In this document: piece by piece, positions 10,560 to 20,955 of the stretch | Layout of the letters: each line of letters opens with the position of its first letter | Numbering within the stretch: position 1 is the stretch's first letter | Source of the DNA: Aphanomyces cochlioides | Lineage: Eukaryota; Oomycota; Saprolegniomycetes; Saprolegniales; Verrucalvaceae | Assembly (NCBI GenBank): GCA_019828595.1 | Contig: JAHQRK010000004.1 | Span: 2,108,001 to 2,172,000, forward strand | Direction: 5' to 3' | DNA length: 64,000 bases | Notes under the pieces: model-generated | The model's database searches: none | What the model was told of the DNA's origin: nothing | Seen by the model: only the letters and a program-made list of their open reading frames with translations | Translations under genes and position numbers: made by a program

Positions 10560-10796
10560 ATGACGGTATCCGTGGTCCTGGTTCTTGCGTACATCCTCGC
10601 GGTGTGTGTTCTCTTAGCCATGGGAGCCTATGCGTATTGTTCATGGAAAGCAAGACAAGAGATGATTCTCGCGAAAATCCGCGAGCGCAACGCGAGAGGA
10701 TCGGATGAGATGTTGCGAGATAACCACTCGTTGCTAAAGCCATCATCCCCGGCCACGACGACAAGCATCCACTCGAACAACCAGACGCAAGTGTGA
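10560..10796 (+). CDS. Small single-pass membrane protein, unknown function
   Basis: From the ATG at 10560 the product has 78 residues. An upstream in-frame ATG at 10518 would add 14 residues, but the shorter form starts directly with MTVSVVLVLAYILAVCVLLA, a hydrophobic helix of about 25 residues. The helix is followed by a basic juxtamembrane stretch (SWKARQEMILAKIRERNARG) and a polar Ser/Thr/Asn-rich tail. The charge pattern suggests the C-terminal tail is cytoplasmic. No family is recognised. Its position between two host genes and its regular composition favour a real gene, though short ORFs of this length can occur by chance. Confidence 0.5.
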   Translation: MTVSVVLVLAYILAVCVLLAMGAYAYCSWKARQEMILAKIRERNARGSDEMLRDNHSLLKPSSPATTTSIHSNNQTQV

Positions 10797-10871
10797 CCCA
10801 CACGTGCCAAATACATATATAATTCAATAAGTATTTCGATTCCCCCTACCTACATATACGCACTTGAGTAC

Positions 10872-12197
10872 CTAGACCTGCTGTTCATTGATGACAGAGA
10901 CTGGTTGATTGTGGTCTTGCGCCTTCCACTCGTCAAACATCGCTTGCGATCGTCCGGTCGCGCCATTATTGTATCCGCCTGAAGGATGCACGGGCTGAGG
11001 GTGATGGAAAACTTGAGCTGGCTCCATGCTATTTGTCTGGGGATGCAAGTCGCCTCGGTCGTCGAACAACATGTCAATGATAGCATTGTCGTCGAAGAAC
11101 GTGTCAGACAGCGGAGTGTATCCGTGACTAAACTCCATCGGTTGCGTGTGCATCTCAGGAGCGTATCGTTGCTGATGCTGCGGGGGAGCTTGCTGAGGCG
11201 GAGGTGGCTGCTGCATCATCTTTGTGAACATGCCTAGTCCAGCAGTTGGGAAATTGTTCTCAGCGCCGCGCCGACTACCTTCGTTGTTGCTGTTGTTGGA
11301 TGCCTTGAGGTGGTTTTGGTTGTCGTCTTCGTCTTCTTGGAGGAGGAAGTCGACGTCAGTTTGTGGCTGGGACGTTCGGCCAGATTCCATTATTTTGTTG
11401 AAGCCACCGTATGTGGATTGCATGGCTTGGAGATGGCAGCTCAGTTGTTCATGCGTCAAGCTCTGACTGCGCGTGTGTTTGAGGTAGTTGCCCATGTAGT
11501 TGTTCTGAGGTGGTGTTTGCATCCACGACGATGATGACGGCTGCGCGTACGGGTCGAAGTAGAGTTGCTTGTCAGCCTCGCCCGTTTCAAACGACCGGAT
11601 CGCTTCCATTTTCTGTCGATGGAGGGTTTCTGGATCGGCAAAGAGCATTTCATGGTTGTTGTTGTTGTGGAGCATGTGTACAGGGGACTTGTATCGACCA
11701 TTAAATCCTTGCAATGTCGCGGGGAGGGACGACCGGCGCTTCTGGTGATATTTCACAGGCGGTGCTTGAGGACTATTCACATGGACGCCGCTGTGGTAAA
11801 ACTCGGCCGTGTTGGGTTGTTTCCTTTCATCTTTGGGATACACAAGATCAATATGGCTGTTTGGTGCGTTGTTGGATGCGCGTGGCACGAGTCGATTGTT
11901 TGATGTTGACGACGTTGATGACGACGGCGATTCGTCTCCTCCAGCATTCTCCTTGTATCCATCGTGAATCTTTCGATGGCGTGCCAAGTTGCCAGCCGTG
12001 GTAAACTTTTTCCCGCATCCTGGCACGGGGCATTCGTGTGGCTTGTCACCCGTGTGTGTCTTGATATGCTCGGTCATGGAAAACTTGCGCGTGAATCGCT
12101 TCCCGCACATCGGATGCGGACATTGGAAGCGCCGTTCCCAGTCGGGGATTTGCCGCCGCACGCTTTTGTGTGTTTGCTTTGGGTTGCCTTCGGTCAT
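10872..12197 (-). CDS. C2H2 zinc-finger protein, probable transcription factor
   Basis: 441 residues in one exon. Residues about 26-48 and 56-78 form two classical TFIIIA-type fingers with spacing C-x4-C-x12-H-x3-H (CPHPMCGKRFTRK...HIKTH and CPVPGCGKKFTTA...HRKIH), joined by the canonical TGDKPHE linker. The remainder is low-complexity: Ser/Asn runs, His/Gln/Pro-rich stretches (PPPPQQAPPQHQQ) and acidic patches such as LLQEDEDD, as in activation regions. It should act in the nucleus as a sequence-specific DNA-binding protein. Targets cannot be inferred. It converges with the small membrane gene, the two stops being only about 75 bp apart. The start is the first Met before the fingers. Confidence 0.85.
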   Translation of the reverse strand: MTEGNPKQTHKSVRRQIPDWERRFQCPHPMCGKRFTRKFSMTEHIKTHTGDKPHECPVPGCGKKFTTAGNLARHRKIHDGYKENAGGDESPSSSTSSTSNNRLVPRASNNAPNSHIDLVYPKDERKQPNTAEFYHSGVHVNSPQAPPVKYHQKRRSSLPATLQGFNGRYKSPVHMLHNNNNHEMLFADPETLHRQKMEAIRSFETGEADKQLYFDPYAQPSSSSWMQTPPQNNYMGNYLKHTRSQSLTHEQLSCHLQAMQSTYGGFNKIMESGRTSQPQTDVDFLLQEDEDDNQNHLKASNNSNNEGSRRGAENNFPTAGLGMFTKMMQQPPPPQQAPPQHQQRYAPEMHTQPMEFSHGYTPLSDTFFDDNAIIDMLFDDRGDLHPQTNSMEPAQVFHHPQPVHPSGGYNNGATGRSQAMFDEWKAQDHNQPVSVINEQQV

Positions 12198-13888
12198 CTC
12201 AGCTTGTGTGTCCTCCGTTTCGACTTGCTCTCGAAACAGTTCTAGGACGAAACTGTCGACTGAGCTACTGGGTCAAAAACACCAAGATTTATCGAATGTG
12301 GTCACTATTTTTTAGTGCCCGTTACGGATCCGTTAAGAAACTGCGCTCGAATCTCCTGCTTGACACGCATGGCTCGTGTCTGCTCTGCCTCATCCTGCCA
12401 CGCATTGTATCTTGTCGGTGCGGCCCACCTTGCGCGCTGGCCATCCTCAAGGCACGCTCAAAGAAGCATCCTTCCTTCGATGATACTCTCGACGCTGAGA
12501 ACACGAGAAATTCGACTTGGACTATCAGTCATTGGCCCATGGACTAACTTCAACCCATGGTGGGCACTTTTTCGAATCACGAAGATGGGCGGTTGAGAGA
12601 ATGGTGGGCATTGAAACCACGTTGCGCCGCATCGGACACGGCGATGCAGACCACAGCGCGCGGAGATGGCGCGACAGTCGACACACGATAGCAGCGCAAT
12701 TGGATGACGCCAGCCAGTGACGCCAATCTCCGTCCAAGAAGTGCGTGGAAAGAGACTCAAGGATGGACCCAATTAGCGCATCTTTTCGCCTGTCAAAATG
12801 GAATGCCCAACATGCTTAACGCCCCACGCGTGACAAGAGGGCGAGATTACACTTGGCCATTGCTTGGAAACGAATTTTTTTCACTTGGGAAAGATATACT
12901 CTATGACTTGACAGTTTATGTGGCAGCTGGACACAACCCCACGCTCGAATATCGAACGGCATGAGAGTCTGCGATTATTCCATTTTCTACCAGCAGCACA
13001 GACAAAGGCAGAGCGAACGATCCATTGCTGCGTGCTCTGCTCGGCACGAGATGATGCCAGCTGCGTATCAGAAGTCGACTGGATCACCAACGAAAGGCGG
13101 ACTCCACATGCACTGTACAGTACTTCTTGAAAGTTGCCTCCATCCAGCTTTTATTGAATTGCAATGTCAGTTGACAACTTTCCTTTCCCTCACGATGGCA
13201 GCAACGTGCAAAAGGAAGAGCTCGCTGGTGAGGATGAAGAAAGAGTAGTAAGTTATCGCGCTGGGGAGCATTTATGCAGAGAAAATCACTTTGATGATAG
13301 CAGCCTCGAGTTTTGATTCGCATGACTTGTTCCGAAACAGAAATAGAATTTATCCAACTGGGTGTTAAAAACATGTGAGTGATTCACAAATCTAAGCTGT
13401 CTCACCTCGTCATCTCAAATTTTGATTGCGAATCGTAGGAACAATATTCCGATATTTTCCATTTTTTCGAAAAAATACCTCTCATATTAACTTGATTAAA
13501 GTATGAATTTCGTTTTGACTGAAATTTTTGCCAAATTGTAGGACCGAAATTCCTACGTTTCATTGACCAATCATACATCTATAAAATCTCTTTATATTGA
13601 CCAATCACTTTGTTGGTGTCATCTATCGAGTGTTTTGAGCGTGCACAAAAGATCACGAGCCGGTAAGAGCATGCATGTGCACTTTCTACTTATGTAAGGT
13701 GAAGTCGCAAGAAGCTTCAGGCGACAGCTGAAGCTCGATATAGAGAGAAAGAATTGAATACACGATCATGGTCTTAATACCCTCAAACAAAGGACACTTG
13801 CCGTATCTCGCTTCCGACCTTAACATTCCTCAATATCTAAATAACCAAGCATTACATAGGACACCGTAGTTCCACCTTTGTTGTAGGT
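12198..13888. other. Non-coding region upstream of the zinc-finger gene
   Basis: Contains several open frames of 60-125 codons on both strands with no domain, no repeat partner and no consistent codon bias, so none is called. The first few hundred bases presumably hold the zinc-finger gene promoter. The last part (13440-13888) is AT-rich with several CCAAT/ATTGG boxes (ACCAATCATAC, GACCAATCAC). Confidence 0.4.
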
Positions 13889-13913
13889 GTATAATCGGCA
13901 CAACTTTACTTTA

Positions 13914-15846
13914 CAGTGGTCGAAAGCATCGAGCGACCTTCCGGATAAATGATTATTTTACGGAGATATCGAACTCTACAATTTTCATAAGAGAGATTCA
14001 TAAATTTATAAGATAATCAAATATGGAGAGTCATTACAAATTATCAAAATCACCCAGATTGCAATCGTCACAACTGTCATCATCGCTTTCAGATTGACTA
14101 TCCGAAGTCAAGCTTGATTCCGCTCGATCGTCTGCGGCATCCAAGTTTTCAAGGTATGTCGCCATGTCAAGCACCTTTCTCTCAGTGTGACGAATACAAT
14201 CGTAAATGACGCCGCTGCGTAGGCAATCAAACTCACGATCAAGTCGCTCACGGACGTCTGGAAACTTGGTGGAGGTATTGTACTGTCGGCCGACTGCACC
14301 TATGACGATTGACCAGATCATTTCAATAGGCTGGAAGTCTGAATGGTATGGGGGTGTGAAGACGACTTCGTGGCCACGATCTTTTGCCATTTTCACAATC
14401 ACAGGTAAAATGCTCGTCGCAATGTATTCCTTCAGTTTGGCCCATAGTGTTGAACGATATTCGCGCTCACCAACTTCTATGTCGAAGTTCCGACAAGCCT
14501 CAGCAAGTTTACATTTCGTCCATGTACCCTTTGGGGTGTCGTCAGGTAGACCCTTATGATATTTGGCATTGTCCATCGCAAAGATCAGGGTTTTCTTTCC
14601 TAGGGCGTCGACTTCATTGAGCAATTTTTCAAACCAACCCACGAAATAGGTATGGTCGAACATTGCATGATAGTCTTTTGGTTGCTTCCGGCCGCCCTCA
14701 AATGCATTGTAGGACAAAAGTTTTGATTGGTCTGGTCCGTCGGCTAAGATGCCAGCAATAAAGCACAGTCTTCGTCCCTTGTGCTTTGGTTTTGCGTCGC
14801 TTGCTTCGTCAGGGTGGTAGACACTGTCATTATGGCGTGCATAATGGTGATGTATGTAGGATTCATCCAAGTATACGACCGGTCGAGGCTGTGAGGACTC
14901 AAATACCGTAGCCATGTATTGAATGTATTTATCCCTAGCACTCGCGATTTCGTTAGAAAGCCTTACAGATTTTGTTCCCTTTCTGTCACCTCGTCGAAAA
15001 CCTTTCTTGACCAAGAACTTTTGCACAAGCCTCAAACATGCATTGACTTCCTTCGAGTTATTGCGGTCGTACTCGTACAGTAAATTCATCACATCTTTCG
15101 CGACCACTCGAGTTCGCGTTAATCTGCGTTCTCGTACGCAAGATTGGATCATTGATAACACTGATTTCGTGTCTGGAATTCTTGCTTTATGGTTGATTCT
15201 ATTTGCAGCCACTTGAGCTGAAGTCACGTTTGCATTGTGAAGGTATTCTGACCAAACCTCTTTGACGACATGCAAGCTCCTACCAACAAGCTGCGCTATT
15301 TGTTCTGCAACATTTGCGGTGCCCTTTTGTCGCATATGGGCATGCATTCGAAGTATGACTAGTCGTTCGTCTCTTGACACGGTCCGATGTCTCTTATTGT
15401 CGACAAAGCTCGTGATCTCCTCGTATTGCTCGGTCGTGATTGCAGGCATCGTCGTGTGCAGGCAGTCAACCAAATATGGAGACACGCGTATGACCGACCA
15501 GTCATCCATGTGTCTCATGAGTTGGTGTTCATCGACCAATGGAATTGCATGACAAACTCATATGTCACTCAATATTATATGTCAAAAGGTTCACACCGGC
15601 TTCATAATTTATCAAATATGCAAAGGAATATATATATTATTACAGATTATTGTATTTTACAGTCTAAAATGACATACATTTTGGAACTATTTTCATCATT
15701 TTATGAAGAGCATTTGATTTGAGAGACTCTCGTCAGAATGGTTGCATTCGCAATAAGAAAATGTATAGGACTCCAAAATTTTGAAAAAATACGCTTTTTT
15801 ATGATGACACAATGTAAAAAAGGTCGCTCGATGCTTTCCACCACTG
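13914..15846. mobile_element. Complete DD82E IS630-like transposon nested in Merlin
   Basis: 1933 bp. Terminal inverted repeats CAGTGGT(C/G)GAAAGCATCGAG...CCTT match over 27 bp with one mismatch. TTA lies directly outside each end (13911-13913 and 15847-15849). The target was the left inverted repeat of the Merlin element, whose undisrupted right repeat shows only a single copy of that trinucleotide position. The duplication is therefore best read as 3 bp (TTA) rather than TA. Confidence 0.93.
14034..15539 (-). CDS. DD82E IS630/Tc1-like transposase, intact
   Basis: 501 residues, uninterrupted. An N-terminal helix-turn-helix region (RDERLVILRMHAHMR...AEQIAQLVGRSLHVVKEVWSEYL) is followed by a second DNA-binding segment (RERRLTRTRVVAKDV...VQKFLVKKGFRRG). 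The catalytic core has Asp225 in VVYLDESYIH, Asp323 in FAMDNAKYH and Glu406 in QPIEMIWS, exactly 82 residues between the last two. That spacing matches the DD82E group (called Sailor, as I recall) of the IS630-Tc1-mariner assemblage. The C-terminus is acidic (SESDDDSCDDC). It is homologous to 61672-63075 (intact), 45060-46553 and 36318-37230 (both broken). Confidence 0.92.
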   Translation of the reverse strand: MVDEHQLMRHMDDWSVIRVSPYLVDCLHTTMPAITTEQYEEITSFVDNKRHRTVSRDERLVILRMHAHMRQKGTANVAEQIAQLVGRSLHVVKEVWSEYLHNANVTSAQVAANRINHKARIPDTKSVLSMIQSCVRERRLTRTRVVAKDVMNLLYEYDRNNSKEVNACLRLVQKFLVKKGFRRGDRKGTKSVRLSNEIASARDKYIQYMATVFESSQPRPVVYLDESYIHHHYARHNDSVYHPDEASDAKPKHKGRRLCFIAGILADGPDQSKLLSYNAFEGGRKQPKDYHAMFDHTYFVGWFEKLLNEVDALGKKTLIFAMDNAKYHKGLPDDTPKGTWTKCKLAEACRNFDIEVGEREYRSTLWAKLKEYIATSILPVIVKMAKDRGHEVVFTPPYHSDFQPIEMIWSIVIGAVGRQYNTSTKFPDVRERLDREFDCLRSGVIYDCIRHTERKVLDMATYLENLDAADDRAESSLTSDSQSESDDDSCDDCNLGDFDNL

Positions 15847-15899
15847 TTAGCCCCCGGTTGCTGTTTTAAACACAACAACTCAGCATAGAATGAATAGTA

Positions 15900-15921
15900 T
15901 ATCCGGATAATTATCCGGATA
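15900..15921. repeat. Merlin subterminal palindrome, left
   Basis: Two TATCCGGATA decamers, each self-complementary, separated by AT. The 22 bp together form a perfect palindrome. The mirror copy in the right repeat is at 17281-17302 and differs at its last base. It is a likely transposase binding site. Confidence 0.85.
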
Positions 15922-15983
15922 CATAGGAATGCCAAAGTGTCATTTTGATCTCTCGCAGAAGCAGAACCAAGAAGACGAATGTA

Positions 15984-17065
15984 TTATGGATATTTACACA
16001 TAGCTATGACTAATCCCTTGAAATACATGATACCTGTTGCATTTGCTGGAAAGTACCAATTGCGCCACATGAACATGTCGAGGTAAGATTGCAACTGCTC
16101 ACCTCTCAATCCTCGCATTGCTTTGAGGTATTGTTTGATGCGCACTTCCCACACCCCTTCGATTCGCAGGGTGTGGGCACCATTGTCTGGATTGACAAAG
16201 TTGTTCGAATGGTTGACCCACATGTGGGTATACCTCATGTGCCGAAGCGATGGCGTGTTGGCAAGAGTACGTCGCTCGTTGGCCGATACGTACGACGCAA
16301 ATTTGTCGGACACAATAGTCGTTCCTAATAGTTTATCAGATAATTATAAACGGTCAAAATAGTTACCTTCGGCAATGTGTTTCTCGATGATGGGCATGAG
16401 AGTCCGCTTTGTTCTGTCGTTGTAAACCAGCACGCCAAACCACTTGTTGGTCGTTCTGTCAACACCACCAAAGAGCCAACGGTCGTCGTGCTGAGTCCCT
16501 CGCCCATATTTGGATTTTTCTTCAGAGACGTCTCGTCAATCTCGAACACCGAACCAACTCCTCCAATCTAATAAATTGTCAAAATTAATACAAAATGAAG
16601 TATCAAATCAAAGAGGTACCTTTACATTGCATGCCCTCATTTCCTTCGAGCAGATTCCACGGCAAAACTTAAACCACGAGGTCGCCGTTTTCGACGACAA
16701 AGCAAGATCTTCTATCGCCTGTCGTGATGGCTTCATAGTAGCCCAGTTGAATAGAAGTCGGATAATCGACGACATGGGCAGATTTGAGCCAAGAAAAGGA
16801 GTATTTTGCCTCACACTCCGCTCTGAATCACAGCCGTTCCGACGACGACGCCAGCGCAACAGGTCAGCGGACAACTTCATGTCACCCAAGAAGACACTAC
16901 ATATCATTCTATTACCTATTAAGCCAACCTATACGTTGCATTAGAATAGACGAAATACAGTAGATATCATACCTTCATACACCATTCAATGGTTGTGCGT
17001 TCAGTACTTGTGGCATTCATCACCGCTTTGAACGTGTAATCGGATAGATCTGCCAACTCATACAT
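15984..17065 (-). pseudogene. Merlin (ISXO2/IS1595-like) transposase, one frameshift
   Basis: Starts at the ATG at 17065 with an exon ending EWCMK|GTATGA (16973). It continues through a Zn-ribbon-like segment (MKLSADLLRWRRRRNGC, 16907-16608) and an intron (GTACCTC...TTATTAG). A third exon carries IGGVGSVFEIDETSLKK (first catalytic Asp). After another short intron (GTAACTA...ACTATTAG) comes TTIVSDKFASYVSANERR (second Asp), ending with a VNPDN..HT...IEG...W region. In exon 3 one base is missing after SLKK: the correct frame continues KSKYGRG..., while the open frame reads NPNMGEG. The original Cys of RWRC is Arg here. Homologous relics lie at 38820-39260 and 50234-51063. Confidence 0.85.
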
Positions 17066-17280
17066 GACGCTGCTGGTTGAAAACTTGGAAGATAGCGAAG
17101 TGAAATGTCAAATGACTCCGATACTGGCCCACTTTCTCGGGGAATGAAGTAAACTGGTATACAAATTTCAATATTAAAATTTTGTGATTGTGTGTGTTTT
17201 TGGCAGAAATGGGTGGTCAAACTCCACTTTGGAGTAAGCGGATATTATCCGGATAAATTGGTGGCATGAGGTGTGGTATT

Positions 17281-17302
17281 TATCCGGATAATTATCCGGA
17301 TG
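17281..17302. repeat. Merlin subterminal palindrome, right
   Basis: TATCCGGATA, AT, TATCCGGATG. A further half-site (GGATATTATCCGGATAAA) lies at 17240-17256. Confidence 0.8.
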
Positions 17303-17377
17303 TATTATTCACTCTGTGCTGAGTTGTTGTGTTTAAAACAGCAACCGGGGGTTGAAGTAAAGTAGTGCCGTATAATC

Positions 17378-18758
17378 TAACCACTGTTTGACTTTGTTCA
17401 TATTCGTCTCGTGATGAATAGACCATGAGACGAGTATGAACAGAGTCAAACCGTGGTAATGCAAACGCGTCGTCAGACTGCATTTCATATCTCTATGCAT
17501 GTGCGCAGTATTGAACAACCCCCCTGAGTAAGGTGCTTGACGCTATTTAGCAATGCTGATACCTTTGCCATGAAACAGATATTCGCGACACACAATCGTG
17601 ATAGTGTATTAAATTCATTTAAAAAACGATTCGTTCGGCATTAGAATAGTTCACGTTACGTCTGAGCTGGATACAAGCTCATGGTGTTTGCTCACCGAAA
17701 TGGTGCTCGCAAAGTTGCAACTTGGCGCAACAGCGAGATCTCAAATCAATTCAAATTCAGCCAATTAAATTTAAAAGTTACTTTGATTCGTCAAAATCGA
17801 AATGTAGGCAATCTGTTCCTACGATTTCCAATAATAATACATCATATAGGATGTCATATTCTACCAATAGAAACACTTGAAATAGGAGCTGGGCTGACAG
17901 ACCTTTTGTAGGTCGACCAAAGGCTGCTCATTTGGTAACCTGCCAAGTCGTATCATGCCGACGATGTTAAGGTGCAACTTAAGGAGGATTATTACAAAAG
18001 ATTGACTGCGTAGCTCCGGAATATCAATGGTCCACAAGACCCATTGTGTCGAAAAGAGGGAGTGTTATTGGAGTTCCACACTATCAATTTCGATAGTGTG
18101 AAACTTCTATTATAATATAAACCTGACAAATTTATAGCCAATCATATACATCTATTCTCAAAATTGTTCAACCTATATCAACCTATTACAAGAATTGACA
18201 CCCGCTAATATGAGATGTATAGCCTAAGTATTGAAGGCCGCTTATGCTTTGGGGGTAGCCTCCGCGGTTTCCTGACGTGTAATATATGTCATCCCCAAAT
18301 TTCATTTGCTGAATCGTTGCATGTCAGTATGGCTATCTCTCGGAATAACGAATCCACCACAAATCAATACACTCTGATAACAAATATATATGCGACCATT
18401 AAATAATACAGGATTTGTCTTTTTTCATGTTTGACGTCTACGAACAATAGAAATTCATGATACAGCAGATGCGCACAACATCACTCAACAATGCAACATG
18501 GCCGAAAAAAGTCTCCGACATCTCTTAAACCTTGTATGAATTATTTTAACCAATCAAAATATTTTCCATGTACATTCGGCCAATTAGAGTGCTAAGAAAT
18601 AAAATATAAATATCAATTTCAGCCAATCAATTTTGGAACATAGGTTCCTACAAACTTTCAACATATAACGTCGGAAGTTGACAAGAAATATGCTATCCAC
18701 CCATTCAATTCTATAAATCATTGCATACTACACACATATTTGAATTGTCCCCGACAAC
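17378..18758. other. AT-rich intergenic stretch
   Basis: No gene recognised. A short inverted pair (ACTATCAATTTCGATAGTG) at about 18078-18100 could form a stem. Several CCAATCA boxes are present. Confidence 0.4.
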
Positions 18759-19524
18759 TACAGGGAGCGACGTTGAATAACAGCGCGTATGAGCTTTTTG
18801 ATTGGCCACGAAATTGGACTTATATGGCCAATCATATCGAGCTAATCAAACCCTTGAATAAAAATACGACAGCTGGTTCATTGACAAAATATAAATTATA
18901 GCAATTTATTTGTTGATAAGAGGAAATTCACATAGATGATTCTTGAAACAACGAAACAGTTAACAAAGGTCACAAGGTATTAAAGGTAGCATATTTAAAT
19001 CATGCAGAACTTCAAGAAGGAGAATTCGTGCATCCATTCAAAGGTTAGACATCTCATCCCAATTTTAAAAAATGGATAAAATAATAAATACTTTAATCAA
19101 TATAATACGACATATTTTATTTTAAATACCTTGTTTAAAATATCACAATATCCTGCAACCAGTCGTTCTTTTATACATCATGTTCTTTCAATCAGGCGCT
19201 ATGTTTCTACTGTGCTTTACCTCTACGCCGACTCATGGACACCAGATCAATTCACTTCCCGATTTCCTGTCAAACAGTCGCATGCTCGTCTTAATCCCTC
19301 TTCGGGGGGGGGGTCTGCCCCAAGTCAGCGACATCGCTACCCTACACCTTGGTTCTCTAGGACACAGTTCCCCGCGAGAATAGACCAGGGCAACAGGTCA
19401 ACAGTGCTACTGTCGTTTGGAAATCCAAAGTTATCTTTGGGTGGGGTACCCAGACTTTAGTAAAAAAACTCTTTGGCGGGATATCATTTTAATTTTAATA
19501 AATCTTTTTTTTGTTCAGTGTTCT

Positions 19525-19766
19525 AAAATGGTGTTTAGTTTCCTAAACATCATTTTAACTCATTTTAAATAACATTTAGAATTGAAAATTTGTTTTAAAA
19601 CTAATTTTCAATTCTGATTTAGAAAGGCATTGTTTAAAATCAATGCTTTTATAATTCAGAATTGAAAATCAGTTTAAAAACAAATTTTCAATTCTTTTAT
19701 ATTTTAGAAAAGGAATCTCTTTCTAAATTATAAAAGAACCTATTTAAAAAAGAACTCAAGAGTTCT
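19525..19766. repeat. Run of six short AT-rich hairpins
   Basis: Consecutive inverted repeats: 19525-19538/19543-19556 (14 bp, one mismatch), 19578-19590/19603-19615 (13 bp exact), 19623-19632/19641-19650 (10 bp, one mismatch), 19658-19669/19684-19695 (12 bp exact, same arms as the second), 19704-19710/19720-19726 (7 bp exact), 19751-19757/19760-19766 (7 bp exact). They sit just 3' of the pogo transposase stop. Confidence 0.85.
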
Positions 19767-19803
19767 TAAAAGAGAAAAAGAACATGTATATTAAAGTTGA
19801 GAT

Positions 19804-20955
19804 TTAAATCGACAAAGCCTTTTTGAAACTCGCTCGCACTTCATCTTCGGATATCATGCTCCAAGCTCGAATGGCCCTTTCTATCATAACAATGCGCTTT
19901 TCTTTTGCAGTTGTGGCTGTGACATCAGACATGATCCACAAATCTCGCAAGTGTTGCTTGAAAGGCCCCATGATAGAAACATCTAATGGCTGGCAGTGCG
20001 AGGTACTGTTGGGGGGCAGAGGGTAAAGTACACTTCCAAGTTCGTCACCAATGATGCGTTCGCTTTCGTTGCTGACATGACAGTCAAAATTGTCCACCAA
20101 GAGAACAGATGGATCCTCAATGTTGTCCACAAGTACATCGCGCAGATACCTCTTCCACACATTTCCATTCATCCACGCCTTCTGTTGCATGTAATAGAAA
20201 TGACCACCTGGGTAGCTGTCAAACTCGTTCTTCTCAATTGAGCCACCATCAACACCGCGAATGATAAACACAATTGGCAGTTTCAGATCATCGGCACGCA
20301 CTGTGAGTAAAGCTGTCATTCGACTTGAATGCTTGTCACCGGACGCAACATAACTTCCACCACCACGAACGGCCCATATAGTCTTGGGACACATGTCGAA
20401 ATAAATGCCAGTTTCGTCAGCATTGTACAAACAGTTTATTGGCAAGTCAGCATGCTTCTCAGAGAATTCTGTGGCGAAGGCACGTCGCGTCTCTTCAAGA
20501 TCGATTTGTGTCTTCTTTTGACGACAGATGCGCTGACGAGTAAAGTCGTGGCGATGAGCGAAGTTTTGGAGAAGACGAAGCAAGGATTTATAGCCAGATG
20601 ATCTTGTTGTAACATATTCCTGAAGCCAAGTGTTGTGATTCACGCGGAGGTAATTGATAAGGTGAGCGGTCGTCACGGCCTTCTCTTCACGTCTTAAGTC
20701 GCGGACATAAATTGCAAGTTCGTAGCTGTCAGGGATGATTGGCTTGGCCCCACAGTTGCCAGTATTCTTCTTTCGTGCCTTTGAGCCTGTGAAATTTTTC
20801 AACTTGTCAGTGTCACGAATCCATTCACGCAAGGAACTCTCGTTCCACCCGGTAATTCTTGCGGCTTCGCGAACAGATGTGCTTTCAGCGATGGAAACAG
20901 CGCGCAACTTCTCAGCCATGGTAGGTCTGGCACGTCGAGTCTTGGTAGCATTCAT
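19804..20955 (-). CDS. pogo-type DDE_1 transposase, intact
   Basis: 383 residues. The N-terminal helix-turn-helix is EKLRAVSIAESTSVREAARITGWNESSLREWI. The shared linker TGNCGAKPIIPDSYELA follows, then the core with YNADETGIYFD, LLVDNFDCH and QPLDVSIMGPFK, the same three Asp and the same 36-residue spacing as the 6188-7351 protein. The two enzymes are roughly 60 percent identical by eye and strongest in the catalytic half, so they are sister subfamilies and not recent duplicates. With intact ends around it, it may be active. Confidence 0.95.
   Translation of the reverse strand: MNATKTRRARPTMAEKLRAVSIAESTSVREAARITGWNESSLREWIRDTDKLKNFTGSKARKKNTGNCGAKPIIPDSYELAIYVRDLRREEKAVTTAHLINYLRVNHNTWLQEYVTTRSSGYKSLLRLLQNFAHRHDFTRQRICRQKKTQIDLEETRRAFATEFSEKHADLPINCLYNADETGIYFDMCPKTIWAVRGGGSYVASGDKHSSRMTALLTVRADDLKLPIVFIIRGVDGGSIEKNEFDSYPGGHFYYMQQKAWMNGNVWKRYLRDVLVDNIEDPSVLLVDNFDCHVSNESERIIGDELGSVLYPLPPNSTSHCQPLDVSIMGPFKQHLRDLWIMSDVTATTAKEKRIVMIERAIRAWSMISEDEVRASFKKALSI

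Larger units (their letters stand above)
13897..17369. mobile_element. Merlin transposon with 8-bp target duplication, split by another element
   Basis: The outer ends begin GGCAC(A/T)ACTTTACTT on each side and are flanked by the same 8 bp, GTATAATC (13889-13896 and 17370-17377). An 8-bp duplication is the hallmark of Merlin/IS1016-like elements. The terminal inverted repeats run on through CCCCCGGTTGCTGTTTTAAA and end in TATCCGGATA palindromes. The left repeat is interrupted after ACTTTACTTTA by a complete DD82E element (13914-15846). Removing that element with one copy of TTA restores alignment of the left and right repeats. Without the insert Merlin is about 1.5 kb. Confidence 0.93.

Noticed and set aside
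12170..13374. Many 60-125-codon ORFs upstream of the zinc-finger gene
   Set aside because: Overlap one another on both strands, no motifs, no repeats; typical of chance frames in GC-balanced DNA.
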